This document shows positions 47,610 through 56,141 of a stretch of 64,000 bases of DNA, piece after piece (position 1 is the first letter of the stretch; each line of letters opens with the position of its first letter). The notes under the pieces are model-generated. The model worked only from the letters and a program-made list of their open reading frames with translations. It was not told the DNA's origin and did not search any database. The position numbers and the translations under genes were made by a program. This stretch comes from Haemophilus parainfluenzae (GTDB lineage: Bacteria > Pseudomonadota > Gammaproteobacteria > Enterobacterales > Pasteurellaceae), in contig NZ_LR134481.1 of NCBI RefSeq assembly GCF_900638025.1, positions 806,001 through 870,000 on the forward strand, given 5' to 3'.

Positions 47610-48439
47610 TTAGAACTTATAAACCATGTTATCTTCGTACTTTCCGGAATAACTTGCTGAAGCCTTAACAACAACGCGTTCTGAGTTGTAAAAAGCCTCC
47701 CAATTATTAACTTTATCCTCTACCATGTATTCGATAAAGCGAACAAACTCACTCTTTGTTGAGCTGAAGAATACATAAGGAGGGCGCGTGAGGTTGATTA
47801 ATCGGAGGAAGTCGATTAAATCAAAGTACGTCGCCTGTTTATAGCTTTCCTGGCGGGTGCATAAATATGGTGGATCTAGAACAAATAAGGTTTTAGGGTA
47901 GCCGCTAAATTTAGGTAAAAGCGTGTGGAATGACTCGCGTGTAATCTCAAGCCCATCTAAATATCCATCCGCTTTCGGATAATCAGACTGTCTAACACAA
48001 TGCCAAAAATCATTCTGAAATAGATCATCCAATGTTGCCACTTGTTGGCCACTAAACAGAAGCCAGCTCGCCAGACTATTCAGGTCAATATAACCTTTGA
48101 AATTTTGAATGATTTTGATACATTCCGCCTTACATTCCTTCGTCAATTTTTTGTTTTTTTGCGTAGCGTTACCGACTACCGCGTAAAGCTGCGCGCGAAG
48201 TGCATTAATGTCGTCAATATATTCTAATCGCTCAGCATACCCATCGAAGTCGTTATAAATTACGCATGCTTTAGGCTTGAGTTGTTTAGCGACATGGCTT
48301 AATAAACCACTCCCGCCAAATGTATCAATGATAGTCCAGCCTTCACCGTCGTTTTTAATATTCGCGTTTAAAACTTCTTCGAATCGCTTTAAAAACATTC
48401 GCTTTGCCCAACAAATGGTAGTGGAGCTTGTTTAAACAT
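47610..48439 (-). pseudogene. Phage DNA adenine methylase, N-terminus split by a 1-bp deletion
   Basis: The main frame (47610-48398, 262 codons) has the D12-class N6-adenine methylase motifs DTFGGSGLLSH (SAM-binding) and VLDPPYLCTR (catalytic DPPY). Its true N-terminus is in another frame: ATG 48439, with GGAG upstream, encodes MFKQAPLPFVGQ and then SECF-stop. Adding one A to GGGCAAAGCG (48404-48413) would give VGQKRMFLKRF, the family's GQKR motif. The gene is therefore frameshifted in this copy. Re-initiation at ATG 48398, which overlaps the early stop, might still make a shortened enzyme. A tetranucleotide tract lies just upstream. Confidence 0.7.
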
Positions 48440-48450
48440 AGTACACTCCG

Positions 48451-48518
48451 TTTGTTTGTTTGTTTGTTTGTTTGTTTGTTTGTTTGTTTGTTTGTTTGTT
48501 TGTTTGTTTGTTTGTTTG
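48451..48518 (-). repeat. Tetranucleotide tract (CAAA)17, probable phase-variation locus
   Basis: Exactly 17 TTTG units on the plus strand (68 bp), i.e. CAAA on the coding strand. On the minus strand the tract is preceded by AAGGATAGATACA-ATG (ATG at 48522) and followed by CGGAG and ATG 48439. Reading from 48522, 17 units give a frame that runs through the methylase start region and stops at about 48355. Eighteen units would put 48522 in frame with MFKQAPLPFVGQ. Such tracts switch genes by slipped-strand mispairing in Haemophilus. Confidence 0.85.
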
Positions 48519-48527
48519 GCATTGTAT

Positions 48528-49010
48528 CTATCCTTTTTTAAAAATCGTTGCCAGTTGATTTGGGCTGAATCGCCAACCTTGGTCGCCGCCTTTGATTGCG
48601 TTGAAACACCACTCGGAGCAAAAATACTTACTGCGTTTTTGCTTAATGCCCAGCACGATACCTAACGCCCCCCACCAGTCGTATTTACAACCCAAAGTGC
48701 GGTCAAAATAGGCCTTGATTTGTTCCTCAGTAACATTGTTGAGTGGGATTAAATCCCATTTTGTGTTATCGGATACATCAATCTGTTTGCAACGCACACC
48801 GCCATCTTGTACCGATGAGGAGTAGCAGTCATATACTGTCTCATGCTCATAATGATGCCCATTGCCAAACTCAATACGCTCAATGGCAATTTCACAATGC
48901 GAATATTTGCCTTTGGTAAAAAATCGAGTAATGCAGTCAGCAATTGCTTTGACTGGTTCTTTAAGCCAGTCACGCTTGTGTTTGTACATCGCCAAATAAA
49001 ACTTAGCCAT
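48528..49010 (-). CDS. Permuted papain-like (NlpC/P60 / YiiX-type) phage protein
   Basis: A 160-residue protein without signal peptide. The His-containing KYSHCEIAIE precedes a Cys-containing KYFCSEWCFNAIKGG, the order of the circularly permuted papain-like (YiiX/DUF830-type) hydrolases. It may cleave peptides or lipid esters; substrate unknown. It starts inside the end of the tail-fibre assembly gene (8-bp overlap) and thus belongs to the late operon. It is followed 5 bp later by the ATG leading into the CAAA tract. Confidence 0.65.
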   Translation of the reverse strand: MAKFYLAMYKHKRDWLKEPVKAIADCITRFFTKGKYSHCEIAIERIEFGNGHHYEHETVYDCYSSSVQDGGVRCKQIDVSDNTKWDLIPLNNVTEEQIKAYFDRTLGCKYDWWGALGIVLGIKQKRSKYFCSEWCFNAIKGGDQGWRFSPNQLATIFKKG

Positions 49011-49626
49011 TTTGGTATGCCTCCATCAAGTTATTCATTTGTTTGATGATGTCGTCATAAGTTGCTTGCATTTGCTCAAGCGTTAAACCTGGTGCTTTGA
49101 GCTCATATTTACGCATACGTTGGTTTGCTAGTTCGACCTGTAATTTCTCAAGCCCAGCCGCTTGCACTAAAATCAAATCTGTTGCGGCTTTGTTGTTTAA
49201 GCCTGCACGTTTTGCGAAGTCTGTGACATAACGACTGCATTCGCCCTCATAATTTGCGGCTTTAAAGGCTTCTGCCGCTGCTTGGCGTTCGCGATACTCA
49301 CTCTCAAAGCGTGTCCAAGTGCTGTAGATTTTTGCCGCGTGCTCATCGATGTTGGCGATAAGTTGAGTTTGGCTGTCGGCTAAAAGTGCGGTTTGTTTTT
49401 CGGCTGAAATTTCCCAAGTCAGCGTATCTAGATTTAATATATGTGCCGCACTAGGTTGTGGGTCAATTAGTACAGGGTAGCCTGTTTTGTCTGCGATGAT
49501 TTGCTTGCCTTGAGATTGTCCGTTAAGTAGCTCAATATATTTATCTTGGCTAATTTCTACCGCACCTTCTGGCACAAAACCACCATAAGAATCATCAAAA
49601 AAGCCATCTTTAAAATACATTGTCAT
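49003..49626 (-). CDS. Tail fibre assembly chaperone-like protein
   Basis: A 207-residue protein. The N-terminal MTMYFKDGFFDDSYGGFVPEGAVEIS and the following YIELLNGQSQGKQIIADKTGYPVL repeat the pattern of phage tail-fibre assembly / DUF4376-type proteins; the C-terminal half is helical and charged. It starts on the last base of the fibre stop (TAATG), the usual position of a fibre chaperone. ATG 49626 is preferred over an upstream in-frame start inside the fibre gene. Confidence 0.75.
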   Translation of the reverse strand: MTMYFKDGFFDDSYGGFVPEGAVEISQDKYIELLNGQSQGKQIIADKTGYPVLIDPQPSAAHILNLDTLTWEISAEKQTALLADSQTQLIANIDEHAAKIYSTWTRFESEYRERQAAAEAFKAANYEGECSRYVTDFAKRAGLNNKAATDLILVQAAGLEKLQVELANQRMRKYELKAPGLTLEQMQATYDDIIKQMNNLMEAYQNG

Positions 49627-51248
49627 TATTTCCATCTCCCAATTGCTAAAAATTGCATATCCCAATCACCTTGTTCTCCGCCTGGATCGTATAGGTAATA
49701 GTAATAAGTCGACCCATTTGACTTAGTCTTTATGTCCATTTGGAATCTATCTACAAGCCTATAATCTTCTACCGCCTTGCCGTTCCCGAATACCATTGGG
49801 GCCGCCACAAATGATACTGCCCAATTAAATGAATAAACCGTGCCGTGCGAATACCCACCTCTGAAGTTGACTGTATTGGTCTGTATCATCGTCCCATCTG
49901 GATATTTTCGAATCTCAAAGTTGCCGATTTTTTGGTAGAAAAAATCGGTATCGAGCAACACAGTACCACCACGCTCTGGCATCAAAATGCTATACATATC
50001 CTGATTCCAAAACTTAAATGCATTGCCTTCACGCTCAAATCGCATGGATTTACCATCTGGTTTGAGAATGCTTAAACCGCCGTAGTGCCCAGAGCTTGTG
50101 ACTTGAACATAATCATAAGATTGTTGGTGGGTATTATTTAAGCTTTTACCTGAGCCTGTTACCACATCAGCTGCAGATCTAAAGTTTCCGTTGTGTGCAA
50201 ACTCCCACCATTTTTCTCTACCATTGTCCTCAATGAGATGGATAATCCCAGCACCAAACTGATTTCTTGCACCAGGCGTAGTGTATCCAAATGAAAATGC
50301 AGACCCCCATCCATCCCCATTTAATACCTTACCTTTTAAATATGGAAAATATGTATTTGAGCCATTAGCATTACCCGCATTGACATGATAAGGTGCCTCT
50401 GTTTGCCATTGTTGACTGTAGGCTCCTTCGCCTCGTTTTTGACTCCCAAACCATTGAGCACCAAGACCACTCTCGGCTGAAAAATTTGCTCCATCAAAGC
50501 CAAATCGTTTTTTGGTTGCTCCATAGGCAATGTAGGCATCATTTGCATTGCCTGTTGTTTGCAATCCAACGGTCTGCCCCATGTCAACATCAATTAACTT
50601 CGTATCATCGCCGATTTGCACAAAGTTGTTATTATTTGTTGGGTCATTGACGATAAGATTTGGCACGGTGAGATTGCCCGTCATTGTATCGCCTGATTTA
50701 GCGACACGGGTGTTGGCGTTGTTGTTGGCATTATCTGCCGCTCGTTGAGCATTATCTGCCGCATTTTTCGCATCCACGCCTTTATCATAAGCCGTTTTAA
50801 CCGCTTTTGATGTTGCTACATTATTTTCATCGTTGCTATTGACTGCGGATGATCGTTTGCTAAGAGGGATATAGTTATTTAACGCAAGCTGCACCGTCGC
50901 AATCAGTTGCGCGAGTTTTTTACCTGCTTTAGCTGTCAATACCAAACCATCACTATCAATACCGGTATCGCTAGTCGCTTGCCAAATACCTTTTTGTGTT
51001 ATTGAACCTGCCGGTAATTTATGACTATGGCCGGATTCATCAGCCGTGCTTGTGCTATCTGCAGTTAAATCTTTCGGTGCGGATTTCTTACCAAATAGCT
51101 CCAATGTCTTTTTAAGCCATAATGTACGATTGGAGAGTTGTTTAATGGGTTTATTTGTAATGCCATTCTCACCGCCAAGCACAGGGTCGTTTTCTTCAAT
51201 TTGATAAACTCCGTCTTCCCACTTTTCTTGTTCTTTTAAATTAGCCAT
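49626..51248 (-). CDS. Phage tail fibre protein (P2 gpH-like)
   Basis: A 540-residue fibre. The N-terminal part (KWEDGVYQIEENDPVLGGEN, NKPIKQLSNRTLWLKKTL) resembles baseplate-attaching ends of fibres of H. influenzae-type phages. The middle has Ala/Asn-rich coiled stretches (DAKNAADNAQRAADNANNNA). The C-terminal half (GLGAQWFGSQKRGEGAYSQQ, ... LAIGRWK) would be the receptor-binding tip. It probably determines adsorption specificity. No DNA invertase or alternative fibre end is visible nearby. Confidence 0.85.
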   Translation of the reverse strand: MANLKEQEKWEDGVYQIEENDPVLGGENGITNKPIKQLSNRTLWLKKTLELFGKKSAPKDLTADSTSTADESGHSHKLPAGSITQKGIWQATSDTGIDSDGLVLTAKAGKKLAQLIATVQLALNNYIPLSKRSSAVNSNDENNVATSKAVKTAYDKGVDAKNAADNAQRAADNANNNANTRVAKSGDTMTGNLTVPNLIVNDPTNNNNFVQIGDDTKLIDVDMGQTVGLQTTGNANDAYIAYGATKKRFGFDGANFSAESGLGAQWFGSQKRGEGAYSQQWQTEAPYHVNAGNANGSNTYFPYLKGKVLNGDGWGSAFSFGYTTPGARNQFGAGIIHLIEDNGREKWWEFAHNGNFRSAADVVTGSGKSLNNTHQQSYDYVQVTSSGHYGGLSILKPDGKSMRFEREGNAFKFWNQDMYSILMPERGGTVLLDTDFFYQKIGNFEIRKYPDGTMIQTNTVNFRGGYSHGTVYSFNWAVSFVAAPMVFGNGKAVEDYRLVDRFQMDIKTKSNGSTYYYYLYDPGGEQGDWDMQFLAIGRWK

Positions 51249-51274
51249 AACTATCCTTTAAATGAGGTTTAAAT

Positions 51275-51841
51275 CTAGTTTGAACCGTGGTTATAACTGC
51301 CGTTATAACGGGCTTTGTTGTTGTAACGTAGCGGTACGGATTTATAATCCAGTACGGCTAATGTGCAACGTGCTGGGGCGAAATTACGTAAAATCTTACG
51401 TAGTTGTTGCGCTTGGTCATTGGTAATCGGTTGATTTAGTCGAATGGCGTAATAAGCCCATTTATCACTTAACGGTATCGTCTGCACAAATTTATGCTCA
51501 TAAGTCCGTGCTTTTAACCCTTCATCAATTTCAATTTCACCGAAACCTAAGCGCCGCAACACTTCACGAATCGACCATGGCGTGCCTTTGTAACGATGCA
51601 ATTCGATCGCGACCTTAATTAAACTGCGTTTCGAATTATCACTTTCGGCTAAAAACGCGCCGTCATAACCAGTCACACTCCATTTTTCAGCAAGTAAAGG
51701 GATAAACTCATCATCGAGTAATTCAACTAAGGTAGTCATCACTTTACTTTTATCTAGATCTCGCATACGAGCGCTTAAATCTGCCAGAGATTTATACTTA
51801 GTTTCACGCGAAATGACGTCTGCATAAGTTAAGCTAGCCAT
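51275..51841 (-). CDS. Phage tail protein I (P2 gpI family)
   Basis: A 188-residue baseplate protein. YKSLADLSARMRDLD, LLAEKWSVTGYDGAFLAESD and HRYKGTPWSIREVLRRLGFG are gpI-family signatures. ATG 51841 overlaps the gpJ stop by 8 bp. Order V-W-J-I-H is exactly that of phage P2. Confidence 0.88.
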   Translation of the reverse strand: MASLTYADVISRETKYKSLADLSARMRDLDKSKVMTTLVELLDDEFIPLLAEKWSVTGYDGAFLAESDNSKRSLIKVAIELHRYKGTPWSIREVLRRLGFGEIEIDEGLKARTYEHKFVQTIPLSDKWAYYAIRLNQPITNDQAQQLRKILRNFAPARCTLAVLDYKSVPLRYNNKARYNGSYNHGSN

Positions 51842-52940
51842 TACTGCGCTCCTGAGCAACTTCAACATTAATCGCAGTACAGTTTGCCCATTCTGTTTCA
51901 CTAACCACAATTTTTGCCGGCTCAATCAAATTGACGTCATATACACCTTCCACTCGTAACGCACTGATAATTGCAGATGGAACAACATCAATGCCAAGTT
52001 TCTTGGTTTTGTCAGATAAATACTGTTGCAAAGCCTCACGGGCTTTGGTTTTTACAATATCTTCACGATATCCATCGAGTAACGTTAATGTTGCATTAAT
52101 TTGGTAGTCTCGTTTGGTCGGTGCTATCACTTCCACGGTATCGCACAATGGACGACGGCGTTCCGGGCTGACGTATTGTTTAACATCATTAAGCAAACGA
52201 CTGTCAGGCAAGCCCGTTTTTGTGAGTACGGTAATGCGCACTAAACCGCCACGTGGATTGGAGACATTCACATCGGCAATGTCTTGCGATACAGCGCGGG
52301 TGTGATAATCGTAAGCGGCAACGGAACCACAACTGGTAAAGGCCTCCGGTGCGGCAAGAATTCGCTTGCGGTAGTCGTCATCTTCTTCACGCGCTAAACC
52401 ACCACTTGGCACATCAATGTTGGTGACAGTGATTTCGCCCGCAAAATTGACCGCACTTTTTAGTGTTTTTACGCGCCCAAGCTCCCAACCATTGCCAGCA
52501 GTACCGGCTTTATTGCAAGCAGCTTCAATTTCGACGTAAGCGATAAGCGGTGTAATCACATCATCATTCAGTGTAATAAATTCAATGTCATCGCTAACGG
52601 CAACGCGCGTGCCTTTCGGGATTAAAACGGACGGGTGATCACCTTTAATATTAAAGCGTAGAATCGTGCGAGCCGGTTTATCCAGCAAACGATAGCAACC
52701 AAAAGTTTCGCCGCATAAATCCAAAGCAAGTCCCGTGGCGTATTGTGGAAATGTTTGGCGAAAGGCTTCGTTAATACCTTGGCGCGCTAGGCTCTCACGC
52801 AGTGCATACACGTTGATAAGTAAACGTTCAATGTGTGCTGGTTGTAAGATTTTGCCGGTACGTTTTTCATACTGCGCAATAGCGTCGCGCAAAATGCTTT
52901 CTACGTTGTCATCAACGACTTTCACATCATATCTATTCAT
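51834..52940 (-). CDS. Baseplate assembly protein J (P2 gpJ family)
   Basis: A 368-residue baseplate wedge protein. GLALDLCGETFGCYRL, the central NVSNPRGGLVRITVLTKTGLP and the DIADVNV strand match the Baseplate_J family. The start ATG 52940 overlaps gpW by 4 bp (ATGA) and follows GAGGGT; the longer reading has no support. Confidence 0.92.
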   Translation of the reverse strand: MNRYDVKVVDDNVESILRDAIAQYEKRTGKILQPAHIERLLINVYALRESLARQGINEAFRQTFPQYATGLALDLCGETFGCYRLLDKPARTILRFNIKGDHPSVLIPKGTRVAVSDDIEFITLNDDVITPLIAYVEIEAACNKAGTAGNGWELGRVKTLKSAVNFAGEITVTNIDVPSGGLAREEDDDYRKRILAAPEAFTSCGSVAAYDYHTRAVSQDIADVNVSNPRGGLVRITVLTKTGLPDSRLLNDVKQYVSPERRRPLCDTVEVIAPTKRDYQINATLTLLDGYREDIVKTKAREALQQYLSDKTKKLGIDVVPSAIISALRVEGVYDVNLIEPAKIVVSETEWANCTAINVEVAQERSNG

Positions 52941-53302
52941 TGGGCGACCCTCGTGACGTAAATTTCGCGATACACATCCTCGGTAAGTGACCAATAAATC
53001 ACAAATTCAAAGTGCGGAGCCATGCCATCAACGTCCACTGAATCAATGTTGATGCGTTTTTCCCAACGTTGCAGAGCAAGTGTGATTTCCCGCACGATGT
53101 TGGGAATGGCAATGTCTTCGGGCTGGTCGATATATTGAAAGTGATCGGAGCCGAATTCAGGACGCAACACATCTGTTCCTTTCATCGTGGAAAGAATATG
53201 GTCAATGCACTGATGAATGTCATTAACGCCTTGCACTGCTTGAGAATCAAGACTTGGTGCAAGTTGCCAGTGTGTTGTGAGGAGTGTGTTTTGTGTGTTC
53301 AT
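52937..53302 (-). CDS. Baseplate wedge protein W (gp25-like)
   Basis: A 121-residue member of the gp25/GPW family: DIHQCIDHILSTMKGTDVLRPEFGSDHF is the distinctive motif (residues 27-54), followed by NIVREITLALQRWEKRI. Forms the inner baseplate with gpJ, to which it is translationally coupled. Confidence 0.92.
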   Translation of the reverse strand: MNTQNTLLTTHWQLAPSLDSQAVQGVNDIHQCIDHILSTMKGTDVLRPEFGSDHFQYIDQPEDIAIPNIVREITLALQRWEKRINIDSVDVDGMAPHFEFVIYWSLTEDVYREIYVTRVAQ

Positions 53303-53361
53303 AGCCTTGATGATACAAGGCTATGCTGAAGAGTGCTTTTAAAGCGATTTAAAGAAGTGGG

Positions 53362-53910
53362 CTATTCCGGAAGGCCTGTTTTACCGCCGGAGTCGCCTGG
53401 ATGTTTGTGAGAGCCAAGCTCAATAGTGCCTTGTTTAACTTTTGGCGCAGATACTTCAGTGCCGGACGTAATTTTTCCTGACACGGCTAGTTTTCCGCTA
53501 ATTGACGTATCAGCATTGATTTTTACACCCCCGCCAGCGGTTACGGTAACGCTACCGCTTGTGTTGATATTAATCTCGCCACTTTTACGATTGTGCGAAA
53601 TCACCGTCCCGTTTGTAAACTTTTTCACCCACATGTTGTTATCATTCGCCGGCGTGGTGTCTTTCTCGTTGTAAATTGCTCCCAGCACACAGCCACCTTC
53701 CCCGCGCGCATCAAGTAACAATGCCACCAATTCGCCCTCATCAGGCAGACAATAAAACTGATTGCCGCCAGCATTAGGCGTTAAATAAGACAACCAGGCT
53801 GTTTCTAAATCTTCAAGCGCGGGAATTTTGCACCGCACTTTATGGTTCGCGGTATCAACCGCTGAGACAATGCCTTCTTGATAAGTTGCACCAAAGTCAT
53901 GCGTTTTCAT
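53362..53910 (-). CDS. Baseplate spike protein V (P2 gpV family)
   Basis: A 182-residue spike that pierces the outer membrane. The N-terminal OB domain (GIVSAVDTANHKVRCKIPAL, PDEGELVALLLDARGEGGCVLGAIYN) is followed by a Gly/Thr/Lys beta-helix and ends in GSHKHPGDSGGKTG. The HxH there corresponds to the iron-binding apex of the P2 spike. It begins 1 bp after gpD stops. Confidence 0.9.
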   Translation of the reverse strand: MKTHDFGATYQEGIVSAVDTANHKVRCKIPALEDLETAWLSYLTPNAGGNQFYCLPDEGELVALLLDARGEGGCVLGAIYNEKDTTPANDNNMWVKKFTNGTVISHNRKSGEININTSGSVTVTAGGGVKINADTSISGKLAVSGKITSGTEVSAPKVKQGTIELGSHKHPGDSGGKTGLPE

Positions 53911-54981
53911 TTATTCCCCCGCTTTATTTTCCGTTAGTGCGCCTGTGCTAAGCAAATCATCCGGGATAAACTCTAGCATTCGCACATCAATACTTGTGGT
54001 ATAGCCGCCACCCCGGGTAATACTATGCCGGGATGATTTTATTAAATATTTCCCACTAAAAATGCCGAGGTTGCGCAGTAATATTGTGCTGCCGGCCACG
54101 AGCTTAGGATTGCCGACCAGAATGATATTTCCCGCCGTTTGGTCTTCATTTTGCTCTGCCAGCGCCGCATCGGCTCGTGCATCAATCTGCTCCTGGGTTT
54201 CCCCACGGGTAACAATCTTCAACGTGTCCCCGCTTGCCGCCTTGGCTTGTTTCATCTTTTCGCGCAACGGCTTTGCTTTTTTACGCTTCTTGATGACCTT
54301 TTTCCCTGTAGCATCATATCCACTCACATCAACTTCCTTGGCCGTATCCTTGATTCTATCGCGCAAGGTAATCGATATTGTATCTCGCTCTTCAAGCGCC
54401 GCCACGACTTCTTCTTTGCCTAGCTCGTCTTTATCCGTGAACACAAGCTGATCACCCACTATCTTAAAGCTGTGATGATATTCTCTTGCCAATCTTGCCA
54501 AAAACTCCACATCACGCTCTTGATATTGCGTTACGCGCTTAACTGGAATGGGCTTAATTGTCCCGACTACTTTTAACTTTAATTTTTCTGCAATAATGCT
54601 CACTATTTGCTTGAGTGTTGTGTTTTCATAGGCTTTAGGCTTTAACGTGCGATTTGCCTTTCCAACACCTGTACTCAACGCCTTGATTTGAATATATGAA
54701 GGCCGGTAGTTATATTCCACCTCGTCAATTTCAAACGCCCCAATATCGGCCAGCAGCGCCCCTTTGTAACCAATAGCCGCCTTTAATTTATCCCCTTGCG
54801 TTGGATACCACTGCCGCACCCATTTTCCGCTAATATCCTCAAACGTTAGCGTCAGCTCGTCTGACTCGCCCTCAAGATTATCGGTGTACGCCAGCTCAAT
54901 TAAGTGGGGTTCAATGTCAGCGGTAATATTGGTTTTTTCGTATAAAATGGAAAAGTCAGGGGTTGGCACGTTACTATTCAT
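53911..54981 (-). CDS. Late control / hub protein D (P2 gpD family)
   Basis: A 356-residue tail hub protein equivalent to Mu gp44 / T4 gp27. TPDFSILYEKTNITADIEPHL, YQERDVEFLARLAREYHHSFK and ARADAALAEQNEDQTAGNI are gpD-like. It overlaps gpX by 8 bp. A lysine-rich insertion (TGKKVIKKRKKAKPLREK) is seen mid-protein. Confidence 0.9.
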   Translation of the reverse strand: MNSNVPTPDFSILYEKTNITADIEPHLIELAYTDNLEGESDELTLTFEDISGKWVRQWYPTQGDKLKAAIGYKGALLADIGAFEIDEVEYNYRPSYIQIKALSTGVGKANRTLKPKAYENTTLKQIVSIIAEKLKLKVVGTIKPIPVKRVTQYQERDVEFLARLAREYHHSFKIVGDQLVFTDKDELGKEEVVAALEERDTISITLRDRIKDTAKEVDVSGYDATGKKVIKKRKKAKPLREKMKQAKAASGDTLKIVTRGETQEQIDARADAALAEQNEDQTAGNIILVGNPKLVAGSTILLRNLGIFSGKYLIKSSRHSITRGGGYTTSIDVRMLEFIPDDLLSTGALTENKAGE

Positions 54982-55207
54982 TATTACCTCTCAACCATGG
55001 CGGCATTGATTCATTATTTGTAGGCTTAATATTTAGCACCGGAATATAAACCGTTGCCCCTGTTGGCAGCACTTCGCATAATCCTATATGCGGATTGGCA
55101 TTAATAATGCGTTCAAAGTCCAAAGCATTGCCATAATAGTAATAGGCAAGGTTGTCCCAACGCTCGCCTTGTTTTACGGTATGTTTAAGTACGGTTTGTT
55201 GGGTCAT
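54974..55207 (-). CDS. Tail protein X (LysM-like)
   Basis: A 77-residue P2 gpX homologue with a LysM-type fold: HTVKQGERWDNLAYYYYGNA and LPTGATVYIPV. ATG 55207 lies inside the gpU 3' end (23-bp overlap) with GAGGA upstream. It probably joins the tail tube to the baseplate hub. Confidence 0.9.
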   Translation of the reverse strand: MTQQTVLKHTVKQGERWDNLAYYYYGNALDFERIINANPHIGLCEVLPTGATVYIPVLNIKPTNNESMPPWLRGNNE

Positions 55208-56141
55208 CAATTACGTCCTCATCTTTTCGCAATACTATCCAGGCGGTCATTCTAGCCGCCCGTTCGTCAGCTTGAACACTGAGATCATCATAAACATCAA
55301 AATGGCTATCTGCTTTTGTGCCAAAAACGCTCCAATCTGAACCTTCATTCATTTCGCTGAACTCATTTCTCATGGTTTTAATTTCGTTCATCATAGCCGA
55401 CACGTCATTGGCAAAACCCTGTACTTCTTCACTCATATCCCCGAGCGCAGACAATCCAAATCGAACACCTTCAAATGCTTTACTTAGACCTGACACTTCC
55501 CCAAATCCACCTAAAGCCGCATCTAGATTACCTAATACCCCAGGCAAGTAAGATATAGCAGCCAGAGGATCATTGGCTAGCTGTCTAACTGTCTGCACGG
55601 TTTCTCTGACGTCATTTACCACAACCATAGATTTTTTATAAACCGCAATGCCTTTTTCGAGCATCCCTTTTACTCCGTTAAAACCAGCCATAAATGCTGG
55701 CGGCAGCATAGACCCAAGTAAAGAGCCTCCACCAATATTTAATGCTGCGCCTAAAGGGTTATCTTCAATATCGCCTACAAATTCCCGCAAGCTAATATTC
55801 ATCTCGCGGCATAGGGCGTTCCCGAACTTATCTGTAAACAAGGTGACCGATGATATATCGGTGATCACAAAATTGCCCTTATACTTACCGCGGCCAATAA
55901 TCAATGGCAGCGCATCTTGTTTTGATTTTGCCCCTAACAATTCCTGGTAGCGGCGCTCAACACCGCCAAGCGTATGATGTAAGCGAATAGCAAAATTAAG
56001 CTCTGTGAGCTTCTCGCCCATAGCTTGCAAGCGGGGTTTTCCTTTTAAGACCGCATGCTCTGCGAAATCTGCTGCATGGGTTTCGTTGAAGTCAGTTAAA
56101 TCAACAGGCTCAAATGCCACGCTTCCTAACATAAAGTACAT
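55185..56141 (-). CDS. Tail terminator protein U (P2 gpU family) with long C-terminal extension
   Basis: A 318-residue protein. Residues 1-130 match gpU (LTELNFAIRLHHTLGGVERRY, LLGAKSKQDALPLIIGRGKYKGNFVIT). About 190 extra residues follow, Gly/Leu-rich then acidic (VQGFANDVSAMMNEIKTMRNEF), not present in P2 gpU. It starts on the tape-measure stop (TAATG). The extension is of unknown function. Confidence 0.85.
   Translation of the reverse strand: MYFMLGSVAFEPVDLTDFNETHAADFAEHAVLKGKPRLQAMGEKLTELNFAIRLHHTLGGVERRYQELLGAKSKQDALPLIIGRGKYKGNFVITDISSVTLFTDKFGNALCREMNISLREFVGDIEDNPLGAALNIGGGSLLGSMLPPAFMAGFNGVKGMLEKGIAVYKKSMVVVNDVRETVQTVRQLANDPLAAISYLPGVLGNLDAALGGFGEVSGLSKAFEGVRFGLSALGDMSEEVQGFANDVSAMMNEIKTMRNEFSEMNEGSDWSVFGTKADSHFDVYDDLSVQADERAARMTAWIVLRKDEDVIDDPTNRT

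Noticed and set aside
48456-48665. Plus-strand ORF of repeated LFVC residues
   Set aside because: It is the translation of the TTTG tract running into the antisense of the papain-like gene; it has no binding site and no independent coding support.
53911-54981. Late transcription control role for gpD-like protein
   Set aside because: The family name comes from P2 genetics; the sequence is that of a tail hub protein with no DNA-binding motif.
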